A stretch of DNA of 64,000 bases from Adiantum capillus-veneris (taxonomy: Eukaryota > Streptophyta > Polypodiopsida > Polypodiales > Pteridaceae). Made by a program: the position numbers and the translations under genes. Position 1 is the stretch's first letter. Every line of letters begins with the position of its first letter. The stretch is from NCBI GenBank assembly GCA_014529385.2, contig CM043955.1:149559640-149623639 (forward strand). The letters run 5' to 3'. This document shows, piece after piece, positions 31,584 through 43,108 of the stretch. The notes beneath the pieces are model-generated. The model saw only the letters and a program-made list of their open reading frames with translations, was not told where the DNA came from and did no database searches.

Positions 31584-33148
31584 TGTTAAGATATAGATAT
31601 GTGCTTATAGATCTATCTCAACACGGGGCCAATAGTAAAGGGGCCCAAATGGGAGATGGTCTATCAAGAGCAAGGCTAACCAATGGAGCATAAGACCTTA
31701 GGGTTAGCTTCATTGAAGACCTCCAATAATGTGTGTAAAAGTCCTTTGACCTTTGACCTTAGGTAAGCTAGGGCTGAGCTTGAGGTGGGAACCCGGCCCA
31801 AGCTCGAGGTGCTTGTCGTGCTTGAGGTGCTTGTCCTGCTTGAGGTGCTTGTCATGCTTGAGGTGCTTGATTAAGATGCTTGAGGTGCTTGACTGGCTCC
31901 ATGCTTGAGGTGCTTGACTTGGTGCATGATTAAGATTAAGGTGCTTGAGGTGCCTTGAGAAGCTTGCCTGAGATGCTTGTGGGAACACCCCCTACTTCAA
32001 GTGCTTAGTCATGCTTGATGACTAAGGGGCTTGCTCATCCAAAGTCAAAAAGATCCCTACAAGGAGGGGGGCGAGCCTACAAGGGGGGGGGATGAGAGAG
32101 AACACACACACACACACACACACAAGGGAAGCCCCAGCTTGAAGAGGCAGCAAGGACACTTGTCAAGTTCCTCCTCATGTTGCCCTCATGGTGTGCCTGA
32201 AACCTATTGGTTGGCCACCCAAGGGGTCCAATGATAATTTAGGATATTTAATTAATTGATTTTGCATTTATCAAGTCCTCTCTCTCAAAGGGGAAAAGGG
32301 GACACTTGTCCCAAGGCTACCCATGTTGCTTGTAATGGCTCCTGCTTGTGATTGGCTAGGCCTGGAGGGGTCCAATGAGCTTCAAGCATGAGCTACAAGG
32401 GGGGGTCGACCCAAGCAAGCTAGGGGGGTGCTTAGGGGGTATACTCACCCACACACACTCACAAACACTCTCATTGTGTACTATGCAAAGTGCAAGAACT
32501 CCCTCTCCTTCTCCAAGCAAGGAGAGGTTGAGAGCCTACACCAACACTCTTGGCTATGGAGTGCAAATCCATCCAAGAGCCATGCTTCAATGCTTGAGCT
32601 TGCCATCTATTTCTTCTTCATTACTATGCTATTATGTATGCTAGCACAAGAGTTATGATAAGTGAGGAACTAGCTCTTTCTCGTATGAAATGTTTCTTCT
32701 TCCTCTTCCCTACCCTCATTCCCTGCTAGCTCTCTCCACCTTCGAAGGTGTTTGAGGTCTTGGGACTGAGGCTTGGTATAGTTAAAGCTTTCTTCAAGTT
32801 TAGGTTATGCTATGATGGTGATGCATGAAGCTTTCCATCTTCATTGCTTCACCTAGGTCACAAGGAACACAAAGAATGTATTGTAACAAGTCTCTCTTTA
32901 TGGGAGAAATCATAATACAAATGCCTATTGGAGGGGGGACCGGCTCCACATAAATCCGGTCCTCAACTGTTGTCATGTTCTCTAAATTCTCTCTCTTGCA
33001 AAAGTATTATCTATGCCAAGTTAACTAATTGCTATGATTATGTTGCTATCTTCAATTATGTCAACCCGCTATGCTCACAAAATCATTTCTTGAAAGTACT
33101 CTCATTAAATTCCGCTACTCTCAAATTGAATTGGCAAATTCCATTACA
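31584..33148 (+). mobile_element. Chr-B 3' LTR
   Basis: TGTTAAGATATAG to ATTCCATTACA. AC tract at 32102-32123. Very similar to the 24367 LTR, which implies a recent insertion or gene conversion. Confidence 0.9.
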
Positions 33149-34512
33149 TCCAAACTTGCTCAAACTTGGTCAGTGGACTTGGGACATCATTTTCTTTGGT
33201 CCCATAAGGTCAAAGTTGCAGATTTTCATCCATTTTGGCAAGAAAGTAAATAATCACGATTAGTAACTTTTTCATCAAAATCCACATTTTTTGTTGCAAC
33301 TTGGTTCTAAGCATAATGTAGACTCTGTGTATGAGATATGGGGTGATTTAGATCAAAAAATGTGACAAATAACTCAAAAATTGGATTGGAAAGACTTCTT
33401 TGCGTTTTTTGACAATTTACAAGTTTTTTCTTGATTATTTTGGCTCATACTTGAGTGTGGCATGTAATAGATGTGTACAAGTGATAGGTGAAGTGCAAGG
33501 ATCGTTTTCAAGGCAAAAAAGTACAAAAGTAAATAATCACGATTATTTACAACAGTCAATTTTTTTGCAAGACTTGACAATTTGATGACCTTGACATATT
33601 CAATACATTTAAAACCCGTCCTAAATTGAATTTGGTAAATTTTTGTTGTCTCGGCATCACTACGTGCTTTGTCGACTTTGAAATCATTGTTTTTTGTGAC
33701 TAGATGGCCTGTGGAGTTCGTGAGTCACTTTTGAAGCTATGGGCTTGTCCGCTACATGGTCGTGATGCTACCCATCCAGTTTTGGCCCATTTGGAGTCAG
33801 TTTGACTTCATATGTCAAATTTGACACTTTGTAGTCTTTGAGCTGTTTTCTACTTTTCGAGTTTGCCTTGAATTTTTTTCATGATTCATCCATGTACATT
33901 GTGTATAGACTTAGTCTATAAGCTGTCTGTGGAGTCAGAATCCAATTCTGGCATCTAGAAAAAACCTATATTTTCTACTTGGGACCCCCCTCGACCCCTG
34001 CCGAATGGTCATCTAGTGATATAGAAGTGTTCTTTCATATACTTATAGGAGCATGCTACAGTTCAAGTCTCATCCAATTTGGTTGAGCTGACAAGATGCT
34101 ATGGTCAATTTTGGGTCGTAGGGCTTCATGCACTACTGGGTTTTTAGGGTTTCTTCTCTGAGCCTAGACTTGCTACCGGCCATATAGAATTGTTCGTTGA
34201 TAAAGCTTAGAACTTACCCCTCATGTCTCGTGTGAGACGGCGCTGTAAAAGGGCAAATGTGGACTTTCCAAACTATACTCGGACTTCCCAAACTATTTTT
34301 CCCCAAATTCCTCTGTTAGTCCTACTAGGCCGTGAAATCTATGTTACTCAAGAATTTCTTCAATCGGATTCCGATAGCTCATTCTGCAAGAATTTGGCGA
34401 AAATAGGCCTTGGTGGCCTAATTTAGGCTTCCCGCTTCCATCTATCGATTCAATTGAAACTTTTTATGCCTGTCTGCCTTGTCCTTCTGGTCATCAACAT
34501 ATCTTCAGTTTC
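33149..34512 (-). mobile_element. Ath-D 3' noncoding region, middle part
   Basis: No gene. Read on the minus strand, the text resembles the Ath-A leader and 3' noncoding style. It contains two D-class palindromes at 33529-33550 and 33246-33267, exactly 283 bases apart. Distance from the Ath-D pol end, skipping the Cop-E insertion, is about 1.6 kb, close to the pol-to-cluster distance in Ath-A. Confidence 0.55.
33246..33550. repeat. D-class palindrome pair
   Basis: 33529-33550 is GTAAATAATCR plus its complement, with the central CpG changed to CA. 33246-33267 shares the first 17 bases with a decayed arm. The step is 283, the same as in Ath-A and Ath-C. Confidence 0.75.
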
Positions 34513-34739
34513 TGTTACCATTTACATGTGGTAGTGATGTGTGTGAACACACTAGGACCACCGGGGCATTTTTTCCCTCTTTAGGAGGTTTTTTCCCCCG
34601 TGCATTGTATATACGCCCATCACTCTAGGGCTATCTATCTTTCCATTGCACACTAAGTAATACACTCTCTATTGTGTGCCTTGAACTTTCTTCATCTTCT
34701 CCAAGCTGTGTGTGTTTCTCTGCAACCCTAATTCCAACA
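34513..34739 (+). mobile_element. Cop-E 5' LTR
   Basis: TGTTACCATT to CTAATTCCAACA; 227 bp. Confidence 0.95.
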
Positions 34740-34741
34740 AT

Positions 34742-34753
34742 TGGTATCAGAGC
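34742..34753 (+). other. Cop-E primer-binding site
   Basis: TGGTATCAGAGC, initiator tRNA-Met type, three bases after the LTR. Confidence 0.9.
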
Positions 34754-35099
34754 AGGTTGCGTCCTCCCGAGCTTAGTTGCCAGCTGCTCCAGTACATGCC
34801 TGCTCACTTTCTCCGATTTCAGTGAGCTTTGGCGAGCATTCACAGGTCGACAAATACTTCGTGTAAGCTCGAAGAGCTTGGTCTGCTCAGATTCGATTTG
34901 GGTTCATTTCGGCCTTCGTTTCCACTACAGACAGTACTGCACAGCCTATTTCGTCATTTTGTGCATAATTTCTGTCAGTGCCGTTTTTTGCATAATAGGT
35001 GCCTTAAAATTTTCTATGGTTTGTGTTATATAGCACAGATTGTTCCCGCTCCGTTTCTCCTATTTTCGGGCAGTTTTCACATCAGGTGCAACATTTACC

Positions 35100-38000
35100 A
35101 TGGCTGACAACAACAACACAGATGTGTTCAAGATGTTTGTTGCTGAGGACAGGCTGGATGGGGACAACTACCCTATGTGGGCTTATATGATGCAACATGT
35201 TCTTGTGTCAAAGGGTGTCTGGAACATTGTGCAGGGCATTGATGCACGTCCTGATTCTGAGGATGTAGGCGATGTTGAGGATGTTGCAGGTCTTGCTGCT
35301 GCAAGGATTGCAGCTGTTAGAGTTGTTTTGCCTACGACGGCAGAACAAGCTCGTTGGGATGTTAAGGATGCATAGGCTCATGCATTGATTATGTTGTCTG
35401 TGAAGCGCACCATTGTTCCTCACATCCGTTCAGCAAAATCTGCAAAACAGGCTTGGGATATTCTAGTAGGTCTTTATGCAAGCCGCAATGAGGCTAAAAT
35501 TGCTTTGCTGCGTAAAGAGCTGGAGTCGAAGATTATGCATGAGGAAGATGATATGGACACTTTCCTTGCTAGTGTCAAGGATATCAATGAGCAACTTATT
35601 TCTACAGGTGAAGTCATTTCAAACAGTTCCCTTGTGCAGACTGTTCTTGATGCCTTACCAGATTCTTACCAGACTTTTGCTAGTACTTGGAGACTCATGA
35701 CCCAAGGAAATCCTGAAGTTGTCAAGTTTGATGCATTATGCACATTGTTGTTGCAAGAGTCACTTTCCAGAAAAAACAGAACTAGGCAGCGTGCAGTTGA
35801 ACAGGCTTTTATTGCTTCTCAAAGAAAGGGTGGTAACAGTAATTCAACCACTTCTCTTCCTAATGCTTCTGCTGGCAGCACTTCGTCTGGAAATTCTGGA
35901 GATTATAAGGGAAAAAACAAGATCAAGTCGTGTCCTAAGTTGAAGGCCAAACAGGCTAAGAAGAAAGAGGGTGGTTCCACTGCAAATGTTGGTTCCACTA
36001 CAAATGCAGCCATTGTTGAGTCTTTTGTGAACGGAGACTGTGTTGCTGATGTTGATGCAGAATGGGCTTTTAGCGCAGAGTGCACTTACAATCCTGTTGT
36101 CCATGATGCATGCTTGTCAATTGCTGCAGATTCATATGTGTGGTATTTTGACAGTGGTGCTACAAAGCACATTACCTCACATCGTGAATTGTTTACCTCT
36201 CTCGAGTCTGTCCCTCATGGGAATTCTGTCACTTGTGCCAACAATGTCTCTTATCCGGTTCAGGGAGTTGGAAAGATTGTGCTTACTACTGCAAATGGAA
36301 GTTCCTTCACACTTGTTGATGCACTTTCTGTACCTGGGATCAAGAAGAATCTCTTATCTGTATCCGCACTTGCTAGACTTGGACTTGTAGTCAAATTTGT
36401 GGATGACAGATGTACAGTTCATGATCTCAGTTTTGGTGATGAAGTTATTGCATTTTGTGCCGTGGGCTGTATAAGCTCACTTTGTATGACAAGTGTGGAC
36501 AAAATTTTGCAAATGCTGTTGCAGATTCTAGGGCTATTTCAGATGCAAAACTTTGGCATGCACGTTTTGGTCATCTGAATTTTGCCAGCTTGCTATGTTT
36601 GCAGAAATCTGATATGGTTGCTTCTTTGCCACCTCTTGAAGCACCTGCAGCGTTCTAAATTTCAAAAGGATGGTTCAATTCGGGCCACATGCAGGTTGCA
36701 GCTTGTGCAGAGTGATGTTTGTGGGCCCATGCAAACTCCATCCTTGGGCAATTATCTGTACTTCGTGACTTTCATTGATGATTACTCCAGGCATGCATGG
36801 GTATTTCCGCTTAAAGCGAAGTTCGAAGTTTTTATGTGCTTCAAACAATTTCTGTCTATGGCTGAAAATGACTCCAAATGTACTATGGGAACCCTCCGTT
36901 CCGATCGAGGGGGGGTGTACATGTCTCATGAATTTAATGCATTTCTAGCTAGTCATGGGATAAAACACCAATGTATAGTGCCTTATACACCTCAACAAAA
37001 TGGTGTTGCTGAGAGGAAAAACATGTCACTGACGGAAATGGCACGATGGTAAAGTTTTGCCGCATTATTTTTGGCCTGAGGCCATCATGTGTGCCACTTA
37101 CGTACTTAACAGGTGTCCTACGAAAGATTTGCAGTCTATTACTCCATATGAAGCATGGCCTGATAAAAAGCCTTCTATTGAGCACATGCGTGTTTTCGGC
37201 TGTTTGGCATATGCTTTGGTGCCACAAGTGCAGTGCAGAAAATTGGATGATAAGGCTGTCAAATGTATTTTTGTTGGTTATAGTGCTGAAAGAAAAGGTT
37301 ACAGGTTGTATCATCCTCAAAAAAAACGTATTCTAGTTTCTCGAGATGTAGTGTTTGTGGAAGATTCTATTCAGCCCTTGCTGTCATGTACTAGAGACAG
37401 TAATGTAAGCTCGCAAGACATTTATGACACTTTGTTGCCTCTTTTCAGTGGTGGAAATACGAATGTAAGTTCCAATGAGGCAAATGTACAGCCTATGGGG
37501 TTTTCTGAAAATGTTTTAGATCAGCCTATTACTGATGCAGATGTACATGATGTACTTGATGAGGAAAGGGCTGAAAATGAGCAGGCTAGAGGTATGCCAA
37601 AATGGCTGGTGCACACTTTGCGTGACAGTAAATTGGATGCACCTTTGTCTAGTCGTACTCGTTCAGGCTCTCGCCATGCATCTTATGCATCAGATTGTTA
37701 TGTTTTGGCTGTGTCTAGCTTACATGATGTTGAGGAGCCTCTGTCTTTTGATGAAGCACAGAATTCAAAAAATTGGATGGATGCCATGCAATCAGAATAT
37801 GATGGACTTATAGAGAATGACACATGGACTTTATGTGATTTGCCTCCTGGCAAAAAGGCCATTGGTACGAAGTGGGTTTACAAGTTGAAACGAAAACCGG
37901 ATGGTGAGATCGATCGCCATAAGGCTCGACTTGTTGCAAAGGGTTATGCACAGCAAAAAGGCATAGATTATGAAGAGACTTTTGCTCCCACTTGTCGTAT

Positions 38001-39273
38001 GACTACTATGCGTTTTCTATGTGCATTGGCAGCTCATTTTGGTTGGGATGTACATCAATCAGACATTGTTACTGCTTTCTTGAATGCTGACATATTTGAG
38101 GAAGTTTATGTAACGCAGCCTCGCGGTTTTGTCATAAAAGGACAAGAGGACAAAGTGTGCAAATGTAACAAGGCTTTCTATTGGTTGAAGCAATCTCCTC
38201 GTGCTTGGTATGAGAAAGCTCACGCTCATTTGGGCAAACAAGGCTTTCGTAACAGTCCAACAGAAAGCACATTGTATGTAAAGCGTGAGGGTGATGTACT
38301 TCTCATTGTGGTTCTTTATGTTGATGATTTGCTGATCACTGGACCAAATGAGAGACATATTGCTGAATTTAAGGCTGATTTGAATGCTACTTTCAAGATG
38401 GAAGATTTGGGGCTGTTGCATCATTACTTGGGTATATAGTTTAAGCAGTGTGATGGTGGTATTTCCTTGTGTCAGAAAAGTTACATAGAGACATTGCTAT
38501 GTAAGTTTGGACTTGAGGATTGCAAACCTATTGCCACTCCCATGGAAACAGGTTTGAAGTTGAGTCTACATGATGCTGGTGATCCTTCTGATGTCACTCT
38601 TTACCAAACTGTTGTTGGCTGCCTCATTTATGTATGCAACACGAGGCCAAATATTCAATTTGCAATCTCACAGGTCAGCAGATTTATGCATAGCCCAGGG
38701 TCTAAGCATTGGAAGGCTGTCAAGAGGATTTTCCGCTACCTTAGTGGCACTTTACATCTTGGCTTGTTTTATCCCAAGGGGGGATCATTGCCGCCAGACT
38801 TACATGCTTTTTCAGACTCAGATTGGGCTGGTTGTTTTGACACGCGAGTGTCTACATCAGGTTTTTGTTTCATGCGTGGAAGTTCATGTATATCATGGTT
38901 GAGCAAGAAGCAACCTACTGTGGCCACTTCGAGTTGTGAGGCTGAGTACAGGGCAGTCTTCACAGCTACGGTTGCGTGTGTATGGCTCAGACGCCTTATG
39001 GCTGATTTGGATGTTGGACAGGACACTGCCAACACTATCTACACTGACAGTCAGAGTGCAATGGCAGTTGCGAGGAACCCAGTTTTTCATGCTCGCACAA
39101 AGCACATTGAGGTGCATTACCACTATGTCAGGGAGAGGCTCTCAGCAGGAGAGATCAGCTTGGCTTATGTGCCAACACAGGACAACCTTGCATATCTTTT
39201 CACAAAGGCATTGTCTCGTGAGAAGCTTGAAGCATTCCGCAAAGCTTTGGGCTTACTCCCCTTTGTGGACTGA
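35100..39273 (+). pseudogene. Cop-E gag-pol, broken
   Basis: Gag starts MADNNNTDVF, with a UBN2-type core (AKQAWDILVGLYASRNEAK). The usual CCHC knuckle appears truncated to a residual SCPK. Protease is WYFDSGATKHIT; the gag-pre-integrase motif is LWHARFGHLN. Integrase shows SDVCGPM, LRSDRGGVY and QQNGVAERKN. RT has GYAQQKGIDYEETFAP and YVDDLLI; RNase H has ATSSCEAEYRA and TDSQSA, ending KALGLLPFVD. Lesions: TAG at 35373, frameshifts near 36470, 36650 and 37050, and TAG at 38437. Upstream of the start, 34754-35099 is a short leader. Confidence 0.92.
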
Positions 39274-39337
39274 TCATGTCCTCAGGGCATGGCACTTCCC
39301 TTTACTCTTGTGCCAGCTCTCGTTCACCGCATCACTC

Positions 39338-39348
39338 CAGGGGGGATT
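39338..39348 (+). promoter_or_regulatory. Cop-E polypurine tract
   Basis: AGGGGGGATT run directly before TGTTACC. Confidence 0.85.
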
Positions 39349-39575
39349 TGTTACCATTTACATGTGGTAGTGATGTGTGTGAACACACTAGGACCGTCGG
39401 GGCATTTTTTCCCTCTTTAGGAGGTTTTTTCCCTCGTGCATTGTATATACGCCCATCACTCTAGGGCTATCTATCTTTCCATTGCACACTAAGTAATACA
39501 CTCTCTATTGTGTGCCTTGAGCTTTCTTCGTCTTCTCCAAGCTGTGTGTGTTTCTCTGCAACCCTAATTCCAACA
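39349..39575 (+). mobile_element. Cop-E 3' LTR
   Basis: 227 bp with the same ends as the 5' LTR, followed by GTTTC. Confidence 0.95.
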
Positions 39576-39580
39576 GTTTC

Positions 39581-40187
39581 TTTATCTGAGCTCATTTGCT
39601 ATTTATTATGAATTTTTGACCTTTTATTAGAAAAATCAAAGAAAAAAATAAAACGTGCTAAAAAGCAAAGTGAAAACTCAATAATTAAGAAAATCCATTG
39701 AGAAACACTGCTTTATTGTTTTTTGCTAAATTTTTTCATTTTTAAGTCTCAATAAAATAAACAAAAAAAAAGATCATTTTTTATTATTTTCTTTACACTA
39801 TTTACACTCATAGGGGAGATGTTATCAGTTAAATTTCCCCTGTTGATGATTTTGTAAGGGCATTATTAGGTAATTTTGCAAAAAATTACACGTTAACATC
39901 AAACTTTTTCCTCCCTCTTCAAACATTGCCCTGATTACTTAGTTCCCTTCCACCCCTCCTAGATGACGTACTCTAGGACGATTGTCTGCATGGGTTGAAC
40001 AATTGTTTCTATGCATAGCCTTGGTTGGATCTACCATGCTTTGAAGATCAATGCATTGCAAACCATTGTGCTGTGCAAGAGTTGGATCTTGAGTAATTAA
40101 CTCAAGTGTTTCTGATGTCGAGGTTTTTTTTGCTATCTCTCAAAGAGCAAATCTTGGAGCTGGTGTGCTCTTTGCTTGATTGTACTA
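39581..40187 (-). mobile_element. Ath-D 3' noncoding region, first part, with purine tract
   Basis: Non-coding and AT-rich. On the minus strand, AGGAGGGGTGGAAGGGAA (39943-39961 region) sits a short way after the pol tail, as the internal purine tracts do in Ath-A and Ath-C. A second purine run (GAGGGAGGAAAAAG) lies near 39910. Confidence 0.6.
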
Positions 40188-40585
40188 TCAGGATGATTTG
40201 GCACGCTGATTTTTTGAGCTGTCGGTAACACTAATGGTCGTTGTTTGAGCTTTTACCCACCATTGGTATCTTGGTTTTTCTTCAATGAAAAGTTGTGGTT
40301 GAGTCTTTTGAGACTTAACTCTCCATTGCTTCATTGGTTTTATAGTTTGCAGAGAAGATAAACAACTCCTTTTTTCTTCCATATCCATTGTCTTTTAGGT
40401 TCCCTGCTCAAAGATGCTCCTCTTTGTGTTTGGAACCTTGGAACCATCTTTGGTACAATAGATGATGTTGTGGGTACCCAAATCTGAATCAGTTTGCCTT
40501 TAAGCTGTGCTTTTGGTACCCAAATTTGAATCGGCTTGTCCTTAAGCTGTGCTTTTGGTACCCAAATTTGTTTGACTCCTTGCAT
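40188..40585 (-). pseudogene. Ath-D W-P-K repeat tail
   Basis: Minus-strand repeats KQIWVPKAQLK, IQIWVPKAQLK and IQIWVPTTSS in 15- to 16-codon steps, followed by YQWWVKAQ-like decayed units. Equivalent to the tails of Ath-A and Ath-C. A frameshift separates the two readable halves. Function unknown. Confidence 0.75.
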
Positions 40586-40725
40586 GCTACTTGTAGCATT
40601 TGCTGTCTATAGGATGGAGAAGATTGATTGCTTCGTGGTTTGTTATGCTACTAACCTCCTTTCCATTTCTCTTTGCTTGTTGCAATTGGAACAATGAGTT
40701 GTCTATCTTTAGGTGATAGCTTAAG

Positions 40726-41079
40726 CTAATTGGTATCCCAATTTTGTATTACCTTGTACATCTGCATCCATGGGATTCCAAGAATCATTGTTTCATTCAT
40801 GTGTTCATCTGGTAAGCATACAAATTGATGAGGGCATGAACATCCATGTACTATCACATTTAAGGTTACTACTCCCAATGTAGGTGTTGGATTCTTGTTG
40901 CATCTTTTAATACTCGATATTCCTGCTGTCAAAGACTGGCTTGTTGCTTTCTTGTACGTGGAATAACTGATTGCATTTACCCGAGCTTGTGTATCGACCA
41001 ATGCATTTGTGCTATGATTTTTCAGATGTACTTTGATGCGAAGGTCCGTTCCATCTAACCATTCATCATCCGTTGACAT
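40726..41079 (-). pseudogene. Ath-D second retropepsin-like domain
   Basis: Contains LRIKVHLKNHSTNALVDTQA, then MILGIPWMQMYKVIQNW. The position between integrase and W-P-K tail, and the spacing, match the Ath-A domain. The catalytic triplet reads DTQ where Ath-A has DSG, so this copy has probably lost activity. Confidence 0.75.
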
Positions 41080-41236
41080 TGCATCTTTCTGTAATTCCCA
41101 TAGTCGGTCATCTAGTTCCGGAGTGTTGATGGGAATAGGTATTTGTTACTTTTTTAGAGCAGCTTTCCTTTTGAGTACTCAAAGCTGAGCTTCCTCTTGG
41201 GCTTCATCAATGACATGTTGTCTTTTTTATCTTTCT

Positions 41237-42548
41237 TTACTTTGTTGCATGCATCTTTTCTAGAAATTCATTGGTTAGTGGCATATTGTACTTCTTTAAA
41301 TGACATCCACTAATCCAATTAGCCATTGGTTCAACATCTAGGGTGGACAACTTAAATGCTCCACTTGGAGATACGTCTTCAATGATAAATGGTCCGTTTC
41401 TCTTTTTCTTAAACTTGGGCATGTGTTGCTTAAGCGAATAGACTAAAACTAAATCCCCTTTTTTGAAGATTTTTGTAACTAGATGGGAATCAAAAAACTG
41501 TTTTTGTGTCTGCTTTTGTTTATAGATGCGAGCTACAACAGTTAGCCTTTGCTCATCAAGCTTTTCTAAATCTTCAAGTCTCTCTAACAATTCATGTCCA
41601 GTACACTCAAGATCCTTAGCTACCCTTAATGTCGGCAATAGAAATTCTATCGGCAGTATGGCATCAAGACCATAAACAAGGTTAAAGGGTGTAGTATATA
41701 AAGTTGTCTTGAATGTAACTCTATAAGCCCATAGAGCAACATGGAGATTCATTTCCCAATCTGTCCGTCCTAAACTAACCACTTTAGTCAATACAGAGCT
41801 AAGAATTTTATTTGTATGCTCGGCTTGTCCATTTGCTTGTGGGTGATAGGGAGCTAATTTGTTATGGATGACCATAAATTCATTAAGCAAATACTCAATT
41901 ACCTCATTGAGGAAATGAGTCCCCCTATCATTGACAATTTATATTGGCAGTCCATATTCTTATGAATACGTTCTCATACAAGAATACGGTTGTGGTTTTG
42001 GCATCATTCTTTTGAGTTGCTTTAGCCTCTACCCACTTGGTCAAATAGTCTGTAGCTACAATGATATATTGAGCTTGGGTTCTATAAGAAGGTGGCTGTA
42101 TTATTCCAACAAAGTCTATACCCCATTTTGCAAAATCTCTTGCCCCCATCATTGGTCTTAAGGGCATGCTATCTACACAGGTTGGCATTTTAGCTCGTTG
42201 ACATGCATCACACCTTCGAACATATTCTTTGGCATCTGCAAAAAGTGTTGGCCACCTTATGCATGCCATTAAGATTGCTCTTGCGGTGGTCTCACTAGAA
42301 AAGTGACCTCCAGCTAATTTAGCATGTGCTTGTTCTATAATGAAAATATATTTGTCTTCATTTGCACAAAAACGCAAATGTTGATCCTTACCTCTCCGAT
42401 ACAATTGGTTTCCAATAAGAGCATAGTCTCTTGCTTCAGTTTCAATTACTCTTTGGTGGCCTTTACTCATATCCTCAGAAAATGTTCGACTTGATAAGTA
42501 AGTAACTAGATAATTACTCCACTTAGGAACAAGTGATATTTGAAACAA
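41237..42548 (-). pseudogene. Ath-D integrase with second H2C2 module
   Basis: Minus strand. The linker (PKWSNYLVTYLSSRTF) and LYRRGKDQHLR lead into an H2C2 finger (QAHAKLAGGHFSSE, CDACQRAK). The core follows with WGIDFVGII, a VNDRG stretch near 41930 and HPQANGQAEHTN, then the C-terminal region PFIIEDVSPSGAFKL. A frameshift near 41940 separates 42548-41928 from 41890-41237. Same order as Ath-A. Confidence 0.88.
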
Positions 42549-42960
42549 TGTCTAGTGAGGTATGGGTGCTTGTTTTTGGCATTGAGGACATTTTTTTTAC
42601 AAATGAGTGAACATCACTCCTCATAGTTGGCCAAAATACTCCAAGTCTCAAGATCCGTTGCATAGTTTGGTCTTTTGCAAAGTGAAGTGTTACTATGGTA
42701 ATATGTGCTTGACTTTGGTATTGGGTTTTCTCTTCAAGATTAATACACAAAAGCGATATTCCATCTTGATTTGTTTTGTATAGCCTTCCAGCTAGTAATT
42801 AATACATATCCAATTGCTCAATTAATCTGATTGTAATCGGAAGTGGTATTTGCGAATCCACTTGAGCTATGGTCATCATGTACCATATTTTCCGACCATC
42901 AAGGTATCATTTTCACAGAGAACAGATATGCATCTGGTAGATCATCGTCTACTCCCTTTA
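42523..42960 (-). pseudogene. Ath-D first linker-H2C2 module
   Basis: Minus strand. DDDLPDAYLFSVKMIP lies near 42940-42900, then a broken linker, then HITIVTLHFAKDQTMQRILR, LGVFWPTMRSDVHSFVKK and a CPK remnant. This parallels module 1 of Ath-A (DDDMPDAYLFNIEMIP, LGVYWPGM). So the module duplication predates the split of the two families. Stops and frameshifts break it. Confidence 0.75.
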
Positions 42961-43108
42961 GTGGTTCTCCTAAAATAATCCTTCACAAATGATCTGCTCT
43001 TTGGTGAGTGGCGCCCTTTTTCACAACTATAGTGAAATCAAATTCCAAAAGAATAATGAATCATCTCACTATTCTTCATGTGTTGCACTGCTTGTTGACC
43101 AAGTACAA

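Larger units (their letters stand above)
24367..33148 (+). mobile_element. Chr-B, chromodomain gypsy element
   Basis: LTRs at 24367-25932 and 31584-33148 are about 1565 bp and differ at roughly ten sites or fewer by eye. The PBS is TGGTATCAGAGC (25934-25945), the initiator tRNA-Met type. One long gag-pol frame carries four in-frame stops. No TSD can be tested, because the left flank is the internal end of Chr-B' and not genomic DNA. The right flank (33149 on) is Ath-D. Confidence 0.92.
34513..39575 (+). mobile_element. Cop-E, complete copia element (5.06 kb)
   Basis: Two 227-bp LTRs (34513-34739, 39349-39575) differ at about five sites. They are flanked by the TSD GTTTC (34508-34512, 39576-39580). 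The PBS TGGTATCAGAGC starts at 34742, and a purine tract ending GGGGGGATT precedes the 3' LTR. Domain order protease, integrase, RT, RNase H identifies Ty1/copia. Inserted in Ath-D. Confidence 0.95.

Noticed and set aside
33800-33819. Inverted repeat TTTGAC..GTCAAA as another D-class palindrome
   Set aside because: Has a long spacer, lacks the CG centre and is a weak match; likely chance.
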